61,806 bases of DNA from Prosthecobacter sp. (GTDB lineage Bacteria; Verrucomicrobiota; Verrucomicrobiia; Verrucomicrobiales; Verrucomicrobiaceae). Shown one piece after another: positions 8,950-17,354 of this stretch; position 1 is the first letter of the stretch, and every line of letters starts with the position of its first letter. Location: contig JAFMIR010000022.1 of assembly GCA_017853885.1 (NCBI GenBank), positions 1-61,806 of the forward strand. The letters run 5' to 3'. Both the position numbers and the translations under genes were made by a program. The notes under the pieces are model-generated. The model did no database searches, was not told where the DNA came from, and saw only the letters and a list, made by a program, of their open reading frames with translations.

Positions 8950-9819
8950 ATGAAACCTGTTTTTGAAAAAGTTCCAAAACGAGACTGGGAGTCCTTTCAC
9001 TGTGAGATCGTGCATGGTCGTGATTATGGCACACGCTGGCACTTTCACCCCGAATTCCAGATCACATTGGCCATCCACAGCAGCGGCCATCGCGTCGTAG
9101 GCGATAACATCGCCCCACTGACGGACGGTGACATCGTGCTGCTCGGCGCCAACCTGCCGCATGTATGGCATCAGGATGAAAACGCCGGCAAAGAAGTGCA
9201 TGCCATCATCGCCCGTTTTGACCCGAAAACTCTGGGCGTGGATTTTTTCCGTTTGCCTGAACTCGATGGCATTCGCCGTCTATTGGAAAGAGCCTCACGA
9301 GGCCTAGAGGTGCGTGGAAAGACACGCATCCTCATCGCAGCACACATGCGACGTATCGCAGAGACGGAGGGCTTTGCCCGTCTGCTGGAACTGCTGACCA
9401 TCCTGCATGTGCTCTCAGAGGCCAAAGGAGATGTGAAACCACTCGCCAGCGCAGGCTACACGCCCAAGCTCGAATCCACCGACCAAGGACGCATGCAGCG
9501 GGTGTGTGATTTCATCCACTCCCATCTTACCGAGGACATCGACCGAGCTCAGCTCGCCAAGCTAGCCCACCTCAGCGAAGGAGCCTTCAGCCGCTTCTTT
9601 CACTCTCGCACGGGCAAAACAGTGCCCGAGTATGTGAACGAGGTGAGAGTGGGGCGTGCCTGCCGCATGCTGGCGGAGGACGCACTCAACATCACTGATA
9701 TCGCGATGGACTGCGGCTATCGAAACCTCGCAAACTTCAACAGACGTTTCCGCCAAGTCACCAATATGACGCCAAGCGAGTATCGCTCGAAGTTCCGTGG
9801 TGCTGCGGGTGGACGATAA
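8950..9819 (+). CDS. AraC-family regulator with N-terminal cupin domain
   Basis: A 289-residue regulator. The N-terminal half is a cupin-like sensor (YGTRWHFHPEFQITL, then DGDIVLLGANLPHVWH). The C-terminal 100 residues form the two helix-turn-helix units of AraC/XylS proteins: AQLAKLAHLSEGAFSRFFHS and the second ITDIAMDCGYRNLANFNRRF, ending MTPSEYR. It starts four bases after the Gfo/Idh stop, so it is likely cotranscribed with the ThuA and Gfo/Idh genes and controls them in response to a sugar; the ligand cannot be told from sequence. Confidence 0.92.
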   Translation: MKPVFEKVPKRDWESFHCEIVHGRDYGTRWHFHPEFQITLAIHSSGHRVVGDNIAPLTDGDIVLLGANLPHVWHQDENAGKEVHAIIARFDPKTLGVDFFRLPELDGIRRLLERASRGLEVRGKTRILIAAHMRRIAETEGFARLLELLTILHVLSEAKGDVKPLASAGYTPKLESTDQGRMQRVCDFIHSHLTEDIDRAQLAKLAHLSEGAFSRFFHSRTGKTVPEYVNEVRVGRACRMLAEDALNITDIAMDCGYRNLANFNRRFRQVTNMTPSEYRSKFRGAAGGR

Positions 9820-9823
9820 AGCC

Positions 9824-11077
9824 TCACGAAGCTGGTGAAAGCCGGCTCCAAACCGCCTGCAAACGCTCTCGCAGCAGGCGGGCTGAAGAAGCAGGAAGCA
9901 TTTCCGGCGTGAGCGGTACGTTCTTCGTGTCCTCGCACTCCAAATTCCCTGGCATGCGTGAGTGCTTGTAATCCGGATCGAGGCTTCCATTTGGAGTAAG
10001 CTTGATTCCGGGACATGCGGTGTTGGGCACGGACAGGTAAAACACATCCCTTGCGAGCACGCACGCCTCACCCGGTTTCAGCCTGCGCTTTGTGAGAGCC
10101 AATTCGCGAAAGAGTTCCCGCGCGGTGAGCTGTGCCGGGTTCACGAAGGTTCGCTGTGCGGCGATAATGTCCTTCCACGCAGGTTCGGCTCGGATTAGCG
10201 CAAACGCAGCATCAATCTCCGTCTCAGCCAGCGGGTAGTGCGTGCAGCCCAACACGATCGTTTCGAGCGGCTTAGAAGGTTTCAAAGCCAAATAAGCTTC
10301 CGCAAGCGAGCGAGCCTCTTTAAGCGCATAACTGGAGATGGAGTCCGGGAAAGTCGAATCACCCTCGATCGCCCCGGCAAGCGTGGCGCTGCCTTGCTGG
10401 GCGATCAGCGGCACAGAACGCCCAGCGAGACCGAGCGTACTCGTGATGGTTCTCGGATACACACCGCTCGCGCAGGTGCCCACCGTGGCGAGGATGCCAA
10501 GGCCACCTTCCGCCTTGGATTCGAGAACGCCGCGCGCCGCTGCTTCAACGACTCCTACAACAATCACCGGCAGTTTCCATTTAGCGATGGCCTGACGGAT
10601 GTCATTCAGACCATAAGCTGTGGCTGTATTGCAAGCGATCACGATGGCTTTGACCGGTGGTTTGTCGAAACGAGGCTCCGTGGTCCACGCGCGCCTACCA
10701 AGCAGAAAGACGGCGTCTTTTACGATGAGCTCGCGCAGGTAATCGGTGCGTCCGGCAGCGGAGTAATTGCCATACGGCATGTTGGCCTGATCGCCCAAAT
10801 AGATGAAGCGCTCATCTTTGAAGTCTGGCACGCCATCAGCACCAAGTTCAAGAGTATCATTGTGAAACGCATCCAGCTTCAAGATCGCTTCCATCACAGT
10901 CATTCCGCCGATGCCTGAATCAAAAACACCTATCGGCATTCGTCGTATGGCCTCCTCCGTGCTCCAAGCCATTTTATCGAAGCTGAAGGCCGCCGTGCCG
11001 TCGCTCGGTGCACGCGTAAGGAGATCAGCGGCCAATGTAGCAACAGGAAGGCCGAGGAAACCGAAGAGTGCTTTCAT
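9824..11077 (-). CDS. Glutamate racemase-like protein, long form
   Basis: A 417-residue member of the Asp/Glu racemase family; typical MurI is about 260-280 residues. Family signatures are all present: PIGVFDSGIGGMTV with the catalytic Asp region, YLGDQANMPYG, ACNTATAYGL with the first catalytic Cys, and VLGCTHYPLAETEI with the second. Extra pieces follow the first beta strand (about 18 residues) and lie before the first Cys, and there is a C-terminal tail of roughly 90 residues. From ATG 11077 there is a 47-residue leader that begins like a signal peptide. A second ATG at 10939 starts exactly at the core, with GGAGGAGG about 11 bases before it, so a cytoplasmic form is also possible. It may supply D-glutamate for peptidoglycan. 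Confidence 0.8.
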   Translation of the reverse strand: MKALFGFLGLPVATLAADLLTRAPSDGTAAFSFDKMAWSTEEAIRRMPIGVFDSGIGGMTVMEAILKLDAFHNDTLELGADGVPDFKDERFIYLGDQANMPYGNYSAAGRTDYLRELIVKDAVFLLGRRAWTTEPRFDKPPVKAIVIACNTATAYGLNDIRQAIAKWKLPVIVVGVVEAAARGVLESKAEGGLGILATVGTCASGVYPRTITSTLGLAGRSVPLIAQQGSATLAGAIEGDSTFPDSISSYALKEARSLAEAYLALKPSKPLETIVLGCTHYPLAETEIDAAFALIRAEPAWKDIIAAQRTFVNPAQLTARELFRELALTKRRLKPGEACVLARDVFYLSVPNTACPGIKLTPNGSLDPDYKHSRMPGNLECEDTKNVPLTPEMLPASSARLLRERLQAVWSRLSPAS

Positions 11078-11509
11078 GCGAGGTAGAGCGAAGGTGAACA
11101 AACACAGGTGCCGACAATACAACGAAGCAAAACATTCCGTCCATCATGCGACAGCCAACTATGGGATTGGCGACGATCAGATAAGATCTCCGGTGCTATT
11201 TTTCGACCGTTTCTAAAAAAGATGTCTGAAATCAGGGCGATCGCGTTGGCCTCAATGGCAAGGAAAGAGCGAGGAGGCTATTGGAACCCTAGCTAACGAG
11301 CGAATGACGACGCCAATGGGGCTACCCAGCCGACAAAAATCAGACACACATTGCGAGAATCGGTCTACCACTCAAAAAACGCCAATCCATTGACGCTCTA
11401 TTTACAGTCTATTGCACAGCATGCTGCAGTCCCATATGAACTGGATGGCCTATTGTCTCTCGAGACCGGCATCATATGGATGCGTCTAATATAGACATCG
11501 ACATGCGCC
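11078..11509. other. 432-bp stretch with no supported gene
   Basis: Between the racemase-like gene and surE, both on the minus strand. Short open frames occur on both strands but none has a recognisable domain or neighbour-like codon use, and composition looks more AT-rich than the flanks. It should hold the promoter of the racemase-like gene. An inverted repeat pair lies at 11432-11479. I see no tRNA or known riboswitch. Confidence 0.5.
11432..11479. repeat. Inverted repeat downstream of surE
   Basis: Perfect 8-bp arms CCATATGA (11432-11439) and TCATATGG (11472-11479) are separated by 32 bases that contain the palindrome TCTCGAGA (11458-11465). It lies 31 bases past the surE stop. It could be a transcript-end structure or a protein-binding site; no T-run was seen. 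Confidence 0.35.
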
Positions 11510-12214
11510 TCAGATGCCCAGCATCGAAACGGAAACCCGGTCGGAAAAGCAAATCTCAACATCCGATCCCGGATCACGAGGGCGCTCCGCATAAGAAGCG
11601 GTGTAATCGAAAACATGATGCTCCGGATGTTCTCGTCGCTGGAAACTCACATTTAGCGGAGATTGGGCCGGATCACATCGCACACGCGCAGGCAATTCGT
11701 GCACGTCGACTGGCAGATGCGGAAGGTTGATATTCCAAAAGCTCCGTGGCGCTTTCGTGGCGTGATGAAGCTCACCCAGCAAAGTGGAGGTCCAGCGGGC
11801 CGTGCGCTCCCAATCGACTGGCAAGCCGCGTTTCAGATAATGCGAAAAAGCCATGCTGCGCACCCCATGATACGTTGCTTCCCGCGCAGCGGCCACCGTG
11901 CCGGAAATGACGATATCCTGTCCCAAATTCCCACCGGCATTCACTCCACTCAAGACAAGGTCGGGCTTGAGTTCGAGGGCAAAGAGCGCGAGGCGCACGC
12001 AATCGGCCGGCGTGCCTTGAACCGCAAATCGATCCTCACCACGCCTTTCGACCACCAGCGGATGGCTCGTGGTCACACGATGTCCACACATCGACTTTTC
12101 AGCATCGGGCGCCACGATCACCGTCCTCCACCCCAGCGCCACAACGGCCTTTTGCGCCGCCGCGATCCCGGGCGCATCAATTCCATCATCATTGGTCAGG
12201 AGAACAAGCATCAA
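11510..12214 (-). CDS. surE: 5'/3'-nucleotidase SurE
   Basis: SurE is a metal-dependent nucleoside-monophosphate phosphatase of stationary-phase survival. The 234-residue protein begins LVLLTNDDGIDAPGI, with the Asp-Asp metal pair, and continues IVAPDAEKSMCGHRVT, VQGTPADCVRLALF and LVLSGVNAGGNLGQDI, where the Asn is another metal ligand. Later SGTVAAAREATYHGV is also typical. The C-terminus is ordinary. It may start at 12214 or at the second Met three bases later. The gap of about 150 bp to the next upstream gene suggests its own promoter. Confidence 0.95.
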   Translation of the reverse strand: MMLVLLTNDDGIDAPGIAAAQKAVVALGWRTVIVAPDAEKSMCGHRVTTSHPLVVERRGEDRFAVQGTPADCVRLALFALELKPDLVLSGVNAGGNLGQDIVISGTVAAAREATYHGVRSMAFSHYLKRGLPVDWERTARWTSTLLGELHHATKAPRSFWNINLPHLPVDVHELPARVRCDPAQSPLNVSFQRREHPEHHVFDYTASYAERPRDPGSDVEICFSDRVSVSMLGI

Positions 12215-12363
12215 GCCGCGTTAGCTGAGCCCTTCCTCAAAAGCAACACAAGAGGATACCATCTTCTAAAACTTCACTTATGCTGACCACTGTACCAAGA
12301 GCATCGCATGGTGAAGATTCGTTGAGGAAATGAGCAAGCAAAAGCTCAAGCCCGAGTCTTGCT

Positions 12364-13047
12364 TCACGGTTTTTGGCTCAAATAAAGAGCTCGCTTCATC
12401 TTGCGCTGCAAGCGAGGCCATAGACAGAGCGCCATCTTTTCCAATAAACGAAGCACACCTCCTCCAAAGTAAAAATTTTCTGCACCAGTAATCCGACAGA
12501 TGTCGAAACCAGCTTCCTTGAGGTATTTTTGCACCTCATTTACACGATACCATTTGTCATCAACCGGCTGGTAAGCTTTTCGATTACTCAAATACCAATC
12601 GTAACGCATCCAATCACGATTCGGTACTGTCATGAGCAGCCATCCGCTTGGCTTTAGCACACGCTTCAACTGCGTTAGGGCGAGCACGGGATCGGATAGA
12701 TGTTCAAGCACCTCCGTCATTAACACGACGTCAAACTGTGCATCATCGTAGTTGAGGTTGTCCGCATCGCCGGTTTGAAAATCGCCATCCGGAACATGCG
12801 CGCGTGCAAGACTGACGAGTTTCGGCGAAATGTCCATCCCGTGCAGTTTAGCATCAGGGCGCAGCTTGCGGATTTCAGCAAGCTGCCAACCTTGGCCGCA
12901 GCCAATGTCCAGCACGGTAGCCCCTGGCGAAATTTTGGGCGCGATTAGCGAAGCACAGAGACGGTAAAACTTTGGCGACATCGCGAGCACCTCGGCGATC
13001 TCGTCATAACCGTCAGCGATTTCACTTTTGGTAAGCTTTATAGACAT
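12364..13047 (-). CDS. Class I SAM-dependent methyltransferase
   Basis: A 227-residue methyltransferase. The SAM-binding motif I is ATVLDIGCGQGWQLAEI, motif II has the acidic loop HGMDISPKLV, the middle motif is FDVVLMTEVLEHLSDPV, and VLKPSGWLLMTVPNRDWM follows. This set belongs to the methyltransferase-11/23 type that often modifies lipids, quinones or sugars. It sits directly downstream of a glycosyltransferase on the minus strand with a 22-base gap, so it probably modifies the same glycan. A start at 13104 would overlap the neighbour; 13047 is preferred. Confidence 0.85.
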   Translation of the reverse strand: MSIKLTKSEIADGYDEIAEVLAMSPKFYRLCASLIAPKISPGATVLDIGCGQGWQLAEIRKLRPDAKLHGMDISPKLVSLARAHVPDGDFQTGDADNLNYDDAQFDVVLMTEVLEHLSDPVLALTQLKRVLKPSGWLLMTVPNRDWMRYDWYLSNRKAYQPVDDKWYRVNEVQKYLKEAGFDICRITGAENFYFGGGVLRLLEKMALCLWPRLQRKMKRALYLSQKP

Positions 13048-13069
13048 GGGGATGGATGAGCGCGAGAAT

Positions 13070-14161
13070 TTAGCCTTCTCTCGCTTGTTGATAAATGACG
13101 TCAAGTTGCTTCAAGAAATCAGTGAAGGAGGGCTGTGCGTCCTGCACGCGCTTCTGGTGCTTCACAAGAGTCTGCTGATAGTCGATGTTGGTGAAGAACG
13201 CATGAACCTTCTCCACGTAGTCACTCTCTTTTTCCAAATCAAAGAGTCCTGGATCATCTTCGCCAAGCACGGCCGTATTGCCCTCGATACGGCTGCAAAT
13301 GATTGGAACTCCGCATGCCAAAGCTTGCAAAATGACCATTGGCTGTCCCTCCCAAGTGGAGGGAAGCACCATGAGATCGAGAGCTTGGAGCCATGGCACG
13401 ATGGGTCTTTTGTTGCCAGCCAGTATCAAGTGCGGCTCAATGCCCAATGCATCAATTTGAGCCTGCAACTCACCACGCAATGGTCCTTCGCCAAAGATGA
13501 ACCCACGCGCCAAAGGTAGCTTCTTCAGAAGATCGGCCATCATGCGCACGGTAGCCGCGTGGTTTTTCTGCGTGTTGAGTGAAGCGATGCCTCCGATTAG
13601 CGGGACCTCCACAGGAAGGCCAAGGCTTGCCCGCAATGAAGGACCGTTGCTCGTTGGCATATAAATCGAACCATCCACAAAGTTTGGCAACACAGCCACT
13701 TTGCGCTCTGGCAGCGACAGCGCACTCATCACATCCTGCTTTGTCTGCTCCGAAAGCGTGATCTGCCGCGCAGCAAGCCATGACAGTGCACGCATGGTCC
13801 ACCAGCGCCGGCGGCGCTCTCGATTGAAGGTTTTCTGGTGATGCATCACGCATGGAATGCCTGCCAACCAAGCCGCAAGAACGCCATAAACGTGAGCATT
13901 ATACACCTGAGTGTGAACCATCTCGATACGCTGTTTTTTGAGCCAACGAGCCAGCCTCCAGACGGCCAGTAGATTGAGTCGTTTTCCTTTGAGAATCGGC
14001 AAAAGAGTGACTGCTAGGCCTTCCGTAGCAGCCGACTCACCTGCAACACCCAGTTCTTTCAGGCAAACGACTTGAGCATCGGGAACCGCTCGAACGATGC
14101 TGAAAACAAGATCCTCCGCACCGCCAACCGGCATGGTAATAAAAATGTGCGCGACTCTCAT
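13070..14161 (-). CDS. Glycosyltransferase family 4-like
   Basis: A 363-residue GT-B glycosyltransferase. The N-terminal acceptor domain begins RVAHIFITMPVGGAEDLVF, a usual GT4 opening with a Gly-Gly-Ala loop. The C-terminal donor domain has LPLIGGIASLNTQKNH-like sequence, FIFGEGPLRGEL, and LPSTWEGQPMVILQALACG. In the last motif the usual second Glu of E-x7-E is Gln, an odd change at a donor-binding position. It is divergent from the large glycan operon across a 187-bp gap and is most likely part of the same locus, adding a sugar at the cytoplasmic face. Confidence 0.88.
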   Translation of the reverse strand: MRVAHIFITMPVGGAEDLVFSIVRAVPDAQVVCLKELGVAGESAATEGLAVTLLPILKGKRLNLLAVWRLARWLKKQRIEMVHTQVYNAHVYGVLAAWLAGIPCVMHHQKTFNRERRRRWWTMRALSWLAARQITLSEQTKQDVMSALSLPERKVAVLPNFVDGSIYMPTSNGPSLRASLGLPVEVPLIGGIASLNTQKNHAATVRMMADLLKKLPLARGFIFGEGPLRGELQAQIDALGIEPHLILAGNKRPIVPWLQALDLMVLPSTWEGQPMVILQALACGVPIICSRIEGNTAVLGEDDPGLFDLEKESDYVEKVHAFFTNIDYQQTLVKHQKRVQDAQPSFTDFLKQLDVIYQQAREG

Positions 14162-14309
14162 GCGCTGACAGCTGTGGCTAAATAAATGGGCGATAGTGAC
14201 ATTGATTCAGAAGAAGAGTGATTCGCTAAACAGTCAGAATCAGGACATTCATACACCATTTGAGCAAACCCAAAATCAACAAGGCATTACACCACCACAC
14301 TAAATTCAA

Positions 14310-14338
14310 TTGCACTGTTTTTCGCGTCACTCTATAGC
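14310..14338 (+). promoter_or_regulatory. Candidate sigma-70 promoter of the glycan operon
   Basis: TTGCAC at 14310-14315 and TATAGC at 14333-14338 are separated by 17 bases. Transcription would begin only a few bases before the ATG at 14349, giving a nearly leaderless message. This is a match by eye to the consensus; the box spacing is ideal, but AT-rich sequence can give such matches by chance. Confidence 0.4.
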
Positions 14339-14348
14339 CGAAAGCCGC

Positions 14349-15491
14349 ATGAAAGACGTATCGCGCAGCATTCTGGATGCTCATAACCTTCTCCTTCGGT
14401 TAACAGGGCGTCCATTGAAGGTCGTCGAAGCTGTTCATGCTGCCGGCGTGGAGGGGAGACATCCAATCATCTATGCGGGAGAAAGGTGTGACGAGAATCT
14501 TCTTGAGGTGCGCATCAATGGCCCTGCTCTTTCCAAATATGACTATGACTGGCCTTCTGCGGAGATTTACCGAATTCGTAACACTTGGCTCACAGGGGAT
14601 CAGGGACAGGTGTTCTTGAGTGATGGTAGCCTGTTTGAGCCTTGGGTGAGGCCTTACAACCTCGAAAAGCTCAAGATCTGCCGTCCATTGAAAATCGCGG
14701 CTAAACGCATCACTGGACCGGTTTTCCATCTCACGGGCCGCAATCATGAAAACCGCGGTCATTTCATGCTGCAGCATCTGCCGCGCCTGATGGCGGCGCG
14801 GGATTATTTGAAGTCGCTGCCTGATTACAAGCTCCTCGTGGCGCCCGGTCATGCCCGCTGGCAGGCACGATACATCACCTGGGCAGGCCTCGATCCCTCC
14901 AAAATCGTCGAAGGCACCCGCGGGACAATGCAGGTCGATGATTTGATCTTCGTTCCTAACCTCTACGGCAAGTCATCGCTGTGCCCGCCGCCGTTTTACA
15001 ATGAGCTCTCCGAGTGCGCGGCATCATATCCAGTCGAAAATGGCCCCGGCAGGCCGCTTTTCATCACGCGACGCGATGCGCCAGACAAGCAACTCGAGAA
15101 CGAGGAGCGCATCGTGGAGATCTTGTGTTCTAAAATCGGCCCGGTGGATGTCATCCGCCTAGGCGATTATCCGCTACCGGTGCAGATCGGCATGTTTCGT
15201 GCCTCACCGCTTATCATCGGCCCCATCGGTCAGGGCATCTGCAACATCCTTTTCTGCAAAAACAGCCTACTCGTAATGCTGGCGCCCGGCACGCCGGAAA
15301 ACCAAGTGTACACCTCGGCGCATGGCTCGCAGCTCGCCCGCATCTGCGGCAACGAGTCCGTGACTTTCCTCTCGAACGAACCTGCACCTTCGCGTGGCAA
15401 CTGGACTTTCCCTGAACAGCGCTTCACCCTGCTGCTCGACCGCCTATTGGCGCAGCCGGAAGCCTTTAGACTCAAAACATTCGCATCGTGA
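14349..15491 (+). CDS. Glycosyltransferase family 61 (DUF563) protein
   Basis: A 380-residue protein of the GT61/DUF563 type. Visible features are VFHLTGRNHENRGHFMLQ, where the His-rich stretch matches the family, PDYKLLVAPGHARWQARYI, DDLIFVPNLYG, RPLFITRRDAPDKQLENE, and ADPLIIGPIGQG-like sequence near residue 300. GT61 enzymes include plant xylosyl/arabinosyltransferases and bacterial surface-glycan enzymes; the sugar used here is unknown. This is the first plus-strand gene of the glycan operon, and its stop overlaps the next start. The ATG at 14349 is chosen over 14310, which falls on the promoter match. Confidence 0.82.
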   Translation: MKDVSRSILDAHNLLLRLTGRPLKVVEAVHAAGVEGRHPIIYAGERCDENLLEVRINGPALSKYDYDWPSAEIYRIRNTWLTGDQGQVFLSDGSLFEPWVRPYNLEKLKICRPLKIAAKRITGPVFHLTGRNHENRGHFMLQHLPRLMAARDYLKSLPDYKLLVAPGHARWQARYITWAGLDPSKIVEGTRGTMQVDDLIFVPNLYGKSSLCPPPFYNELSECAASYPVENGPGRPLFITRRDAPDKQLENEERIVEILCSKIGPVDVIRLGDYPLPVQIGMFRASPLIIGPIGQGICNILFCKNSLLVMLAPGTPENQVYTSAHGSQLARICGNESVTFLSNEPAPSRGNWTFPEQRFTLLLDRLLAQPEAFRLKTFAS

Positions 15492-16549
15492 GCACTCTTG
15501 GGCAGCCCCAACGCATCCTAGCCATCAAGAACAAGCACCTTGGTGATGTGATCTGCGGCGTGCCGGCTTTTCGTGCGCTACATGAGACCTTCCCGCAGGC
15601 CACGCTCGATGTGATCGTTTCGCCAGGAAGCCGGGATTTGATCGCGGGATTCGATTGGATTCAGAACGTGATCGAGTCCCCACGGAAGCTCAAAGGCCTC
15701 GCCCGCGTTCGCGAAGAGTGGCGTGTGATTTGGGCAGTGTTGCACGGTGGCTATGACCTTGTGGTTGATTTTACTTGGAGTGATCGCGCCATGTGGTATG
15801 CGGCGCTCAGCGGCGCCAGCCGTCGCTGGGGAATCCAAGTGACAGCTGGCTCTAGGCTGAAGCCTTATCTCTTCACCAGCTACGGCGGCAAGCCGGACCG
15901 CTCGCATCATGTCATGGAGCACGAGCGGGAGTTTCTAATGCGGATGGGCATACCTCACTATGAAATTCATCCCGACTTCCCGCACACGCCGATGGAGGAG
16001 GAAAGCGCCCGCCAATGGCTCTTGGAGCATGGCATTCCACATGAAAAGCTCGTGGTAGTGCATCCCACCTCCCGTTGGCTCTTCAAATGCTGGCATGATG
16101 AGCGTGTGGCTGAGGTGATCGACTGGCTCACGCAGCAGGGCTGGGTGCCGGTGGTGACCTGCGGACCTTCACAAGATGAGCTGAAGCGAGCACGAAACAT
16201 CGTCAGCCTTGTCAAACAACCCTGCCACGCTCGTTTGGGCGACATGAGTCTCCGCGAGTTGGCGGCCTTCATGCGGCAGGCACGCTTTTTCTTTGGTATG
16301 GACTCCGCTCCTTCGCACATGGCCTCAGCCGTGCATTTGCCAGCAGTGATCCTGTTTGGCCCCTCGCAGGTGCAACGCTGGCGTCCCTATGGTGACCAGC
16401 ATATTGTAGTACACCGTGAGTGCGCCTGTATCGCTGCGCGCGGCGCAGAACTGGCCTGCAACAAGACGCAGATCGTGAGCTGCATGAGCAGCATCCGCGT
16501 CGAGGAGGTCACCAGCGAGATTCAGGCGCGATTTCATCTTGCCGCGTAG
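15488..16549 (+). CDS. Glycosyltransferase family 9 (heptosyltransferase-like)
   Basis: A 353-residue GT9 protein, the family of ADP-heptose:LPS heptosyltransferases. The opening RILAIKNKHLGDVICGVPA is the classic N-terminus, with the catalytic Asp in GDVI. The donor-site motif is FGMDSAPSHMASAVHLPAV, followed by ILFGPSQVQRWRPYG. The 3' part has a Cys-rich end (HRECACIAA, LACNKTQIVSCM), as in many GT9 enzymes with a short helical hook. The GTG start overlaps the preceding stop by four bases. It probably adds a heptose or similar sugar to the glycan made by this locus. Confidence 0.9.
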   Translation: MSTLGQPQRILAIKNKHLGDVICGVPAFRALHETFPQATLDVIVSPGSRDLIAGFDWIQNVIESPRKLKGLARVREEWRVIWAVLHGGYDLVVDFTWSDRAMWYAALSGASRRWGIQVTAGSRLKPYLFTSYGGKPDRSHHVMEHEREFLMRMGIPHYEIHPDFPHTPMEEESARQWLLEHGIPHEKLVVVHPTSRWLFKCWHDERVAEVIDWLTQQGWVPVVTCGPSQDELKRARNIVSLVKQPCHARLGDMSLRELAAFMRQARFFFGMDSAPSHMASAVHLPAVILFGPSQVQRWRPYGDQHIVVHRECACIAARGAELACNKTQIVSCMSSIRVEEVTSEIQARFHLAA

Positions 16550-16580
16550 GGTGTGCGTGCTTTGTATCGCTATCCATTTC

Positions 16581-17354
16581 ATGGCATCTACCCTTCGTGA
16601 CCTCCGAGAGCAAATCCTTCGCGCAGCCTGCGCCGCAGGGGAAGGGCATATCGCCAGCGCTTTCTCGATCTTAGACATCTTGTGGGTGCTCTACCATGGG
16701 ATTTTGCGCCACAACCCGGCTAATCCAGCGGATCCGGCGCGTGACCGCTTCGTGCTAAGCAAAGGCCACGCATCGCTCGGCATTTACGGAATTCTTGCCA
16801 CGCGTGGTTTCTTCCCGATGGAGGAATTGAAGACCTTTGCCTCCTCCAGCGGCCGTCTCGGTGGTCATCCCGACTCGCGCAAGGTGCCAGGTGTCGAGGC
16901 CTCCACTGGCTCGCTTGGTCACGGCATGCCGATGGCGGCTGGCATGGCCCTCGGACTGAAGATTCGCAAATCGAGCTCCCGCGTCGTGTGCATCGTCGGC
17001 GATGGCGAGTGCAATGAAGGCGCGGTCTGGGAGGCGGCTCTGCTGGCTGCGCATCACAAGCTAGGCCATTTCACCTGCGTCGTCGATTTCAACCACTCCG
17101 GCGACCGTGCGCTGATGCTCGGCGACCTCGCCGCGAAGTTCCGTTCCTTTGACTGGGATGTCGTCGAAATTGATGGTCATGATCATGCGCAAATTGAGGC
17201 CGCACTGAAGCCGCATGACGGTGATGTGCCGCGTGCGGTGATCGCTAGCACGATCAAAGGGAAAGGCTGCAAAGAGATGGAAAACAACCCCGCGTGGCAT
17301 CACAAGGCACCGAAAGTGGACGAACTGGAGGCCATGCTGGCGCAACTGGCATGA
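16581..17354 (+). CDS. Transketolase, N-terminal (ThDP-binding) subunit
   Basis: A 257-residue half-transketolase carrying the pyrophosphate domain. SKGHASLGIYGILA and GHPDSRKVPGVEASTGSLGHG hold cofactor and substrate histidines, and GDGECNEGAVWEAAL at about residues 140-154 is the thiamine-diphosphate/Mg motif, with the Asn in VVDFN. The pyrimidine domain is supplied by the next gene, whose start overlaps this stop. Split transketolases move two-carbon ketol units between sugars. Placement inside a glycan operon, instead of with pentose-phosphate genes, suggests a dedicated role in making a special sugar. Confidence 0.93.
   Translation: MASTLRDLREQILRAACAAGEGHIASAFSILDILWVLYHGILRHNPANPADPARDRFVLSKGHASLGIYGILATRGFFPMEELKTFASSSGRLGGHPDSRKVPGVEASTGSLGHGMPMAAGMALGLKIRKSSSRVVCIVGDGECNEGAVWEAALLAAHHKLGHFTCVVDFNHSGDRALMLGDLAAKFRSFDWDVVEIDGHDHAQIEAALKPHDGDVPRAVIASTIKGKGCKEMENNPAWHHKAPKVDELEAMLAQLA

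Noticed and set aside
11510..12286. Plus-strand frames over surE (11476-12286)
   Set aside because: Antisense to surE, whose DDG and GVNAGGNLG motifs are clear.
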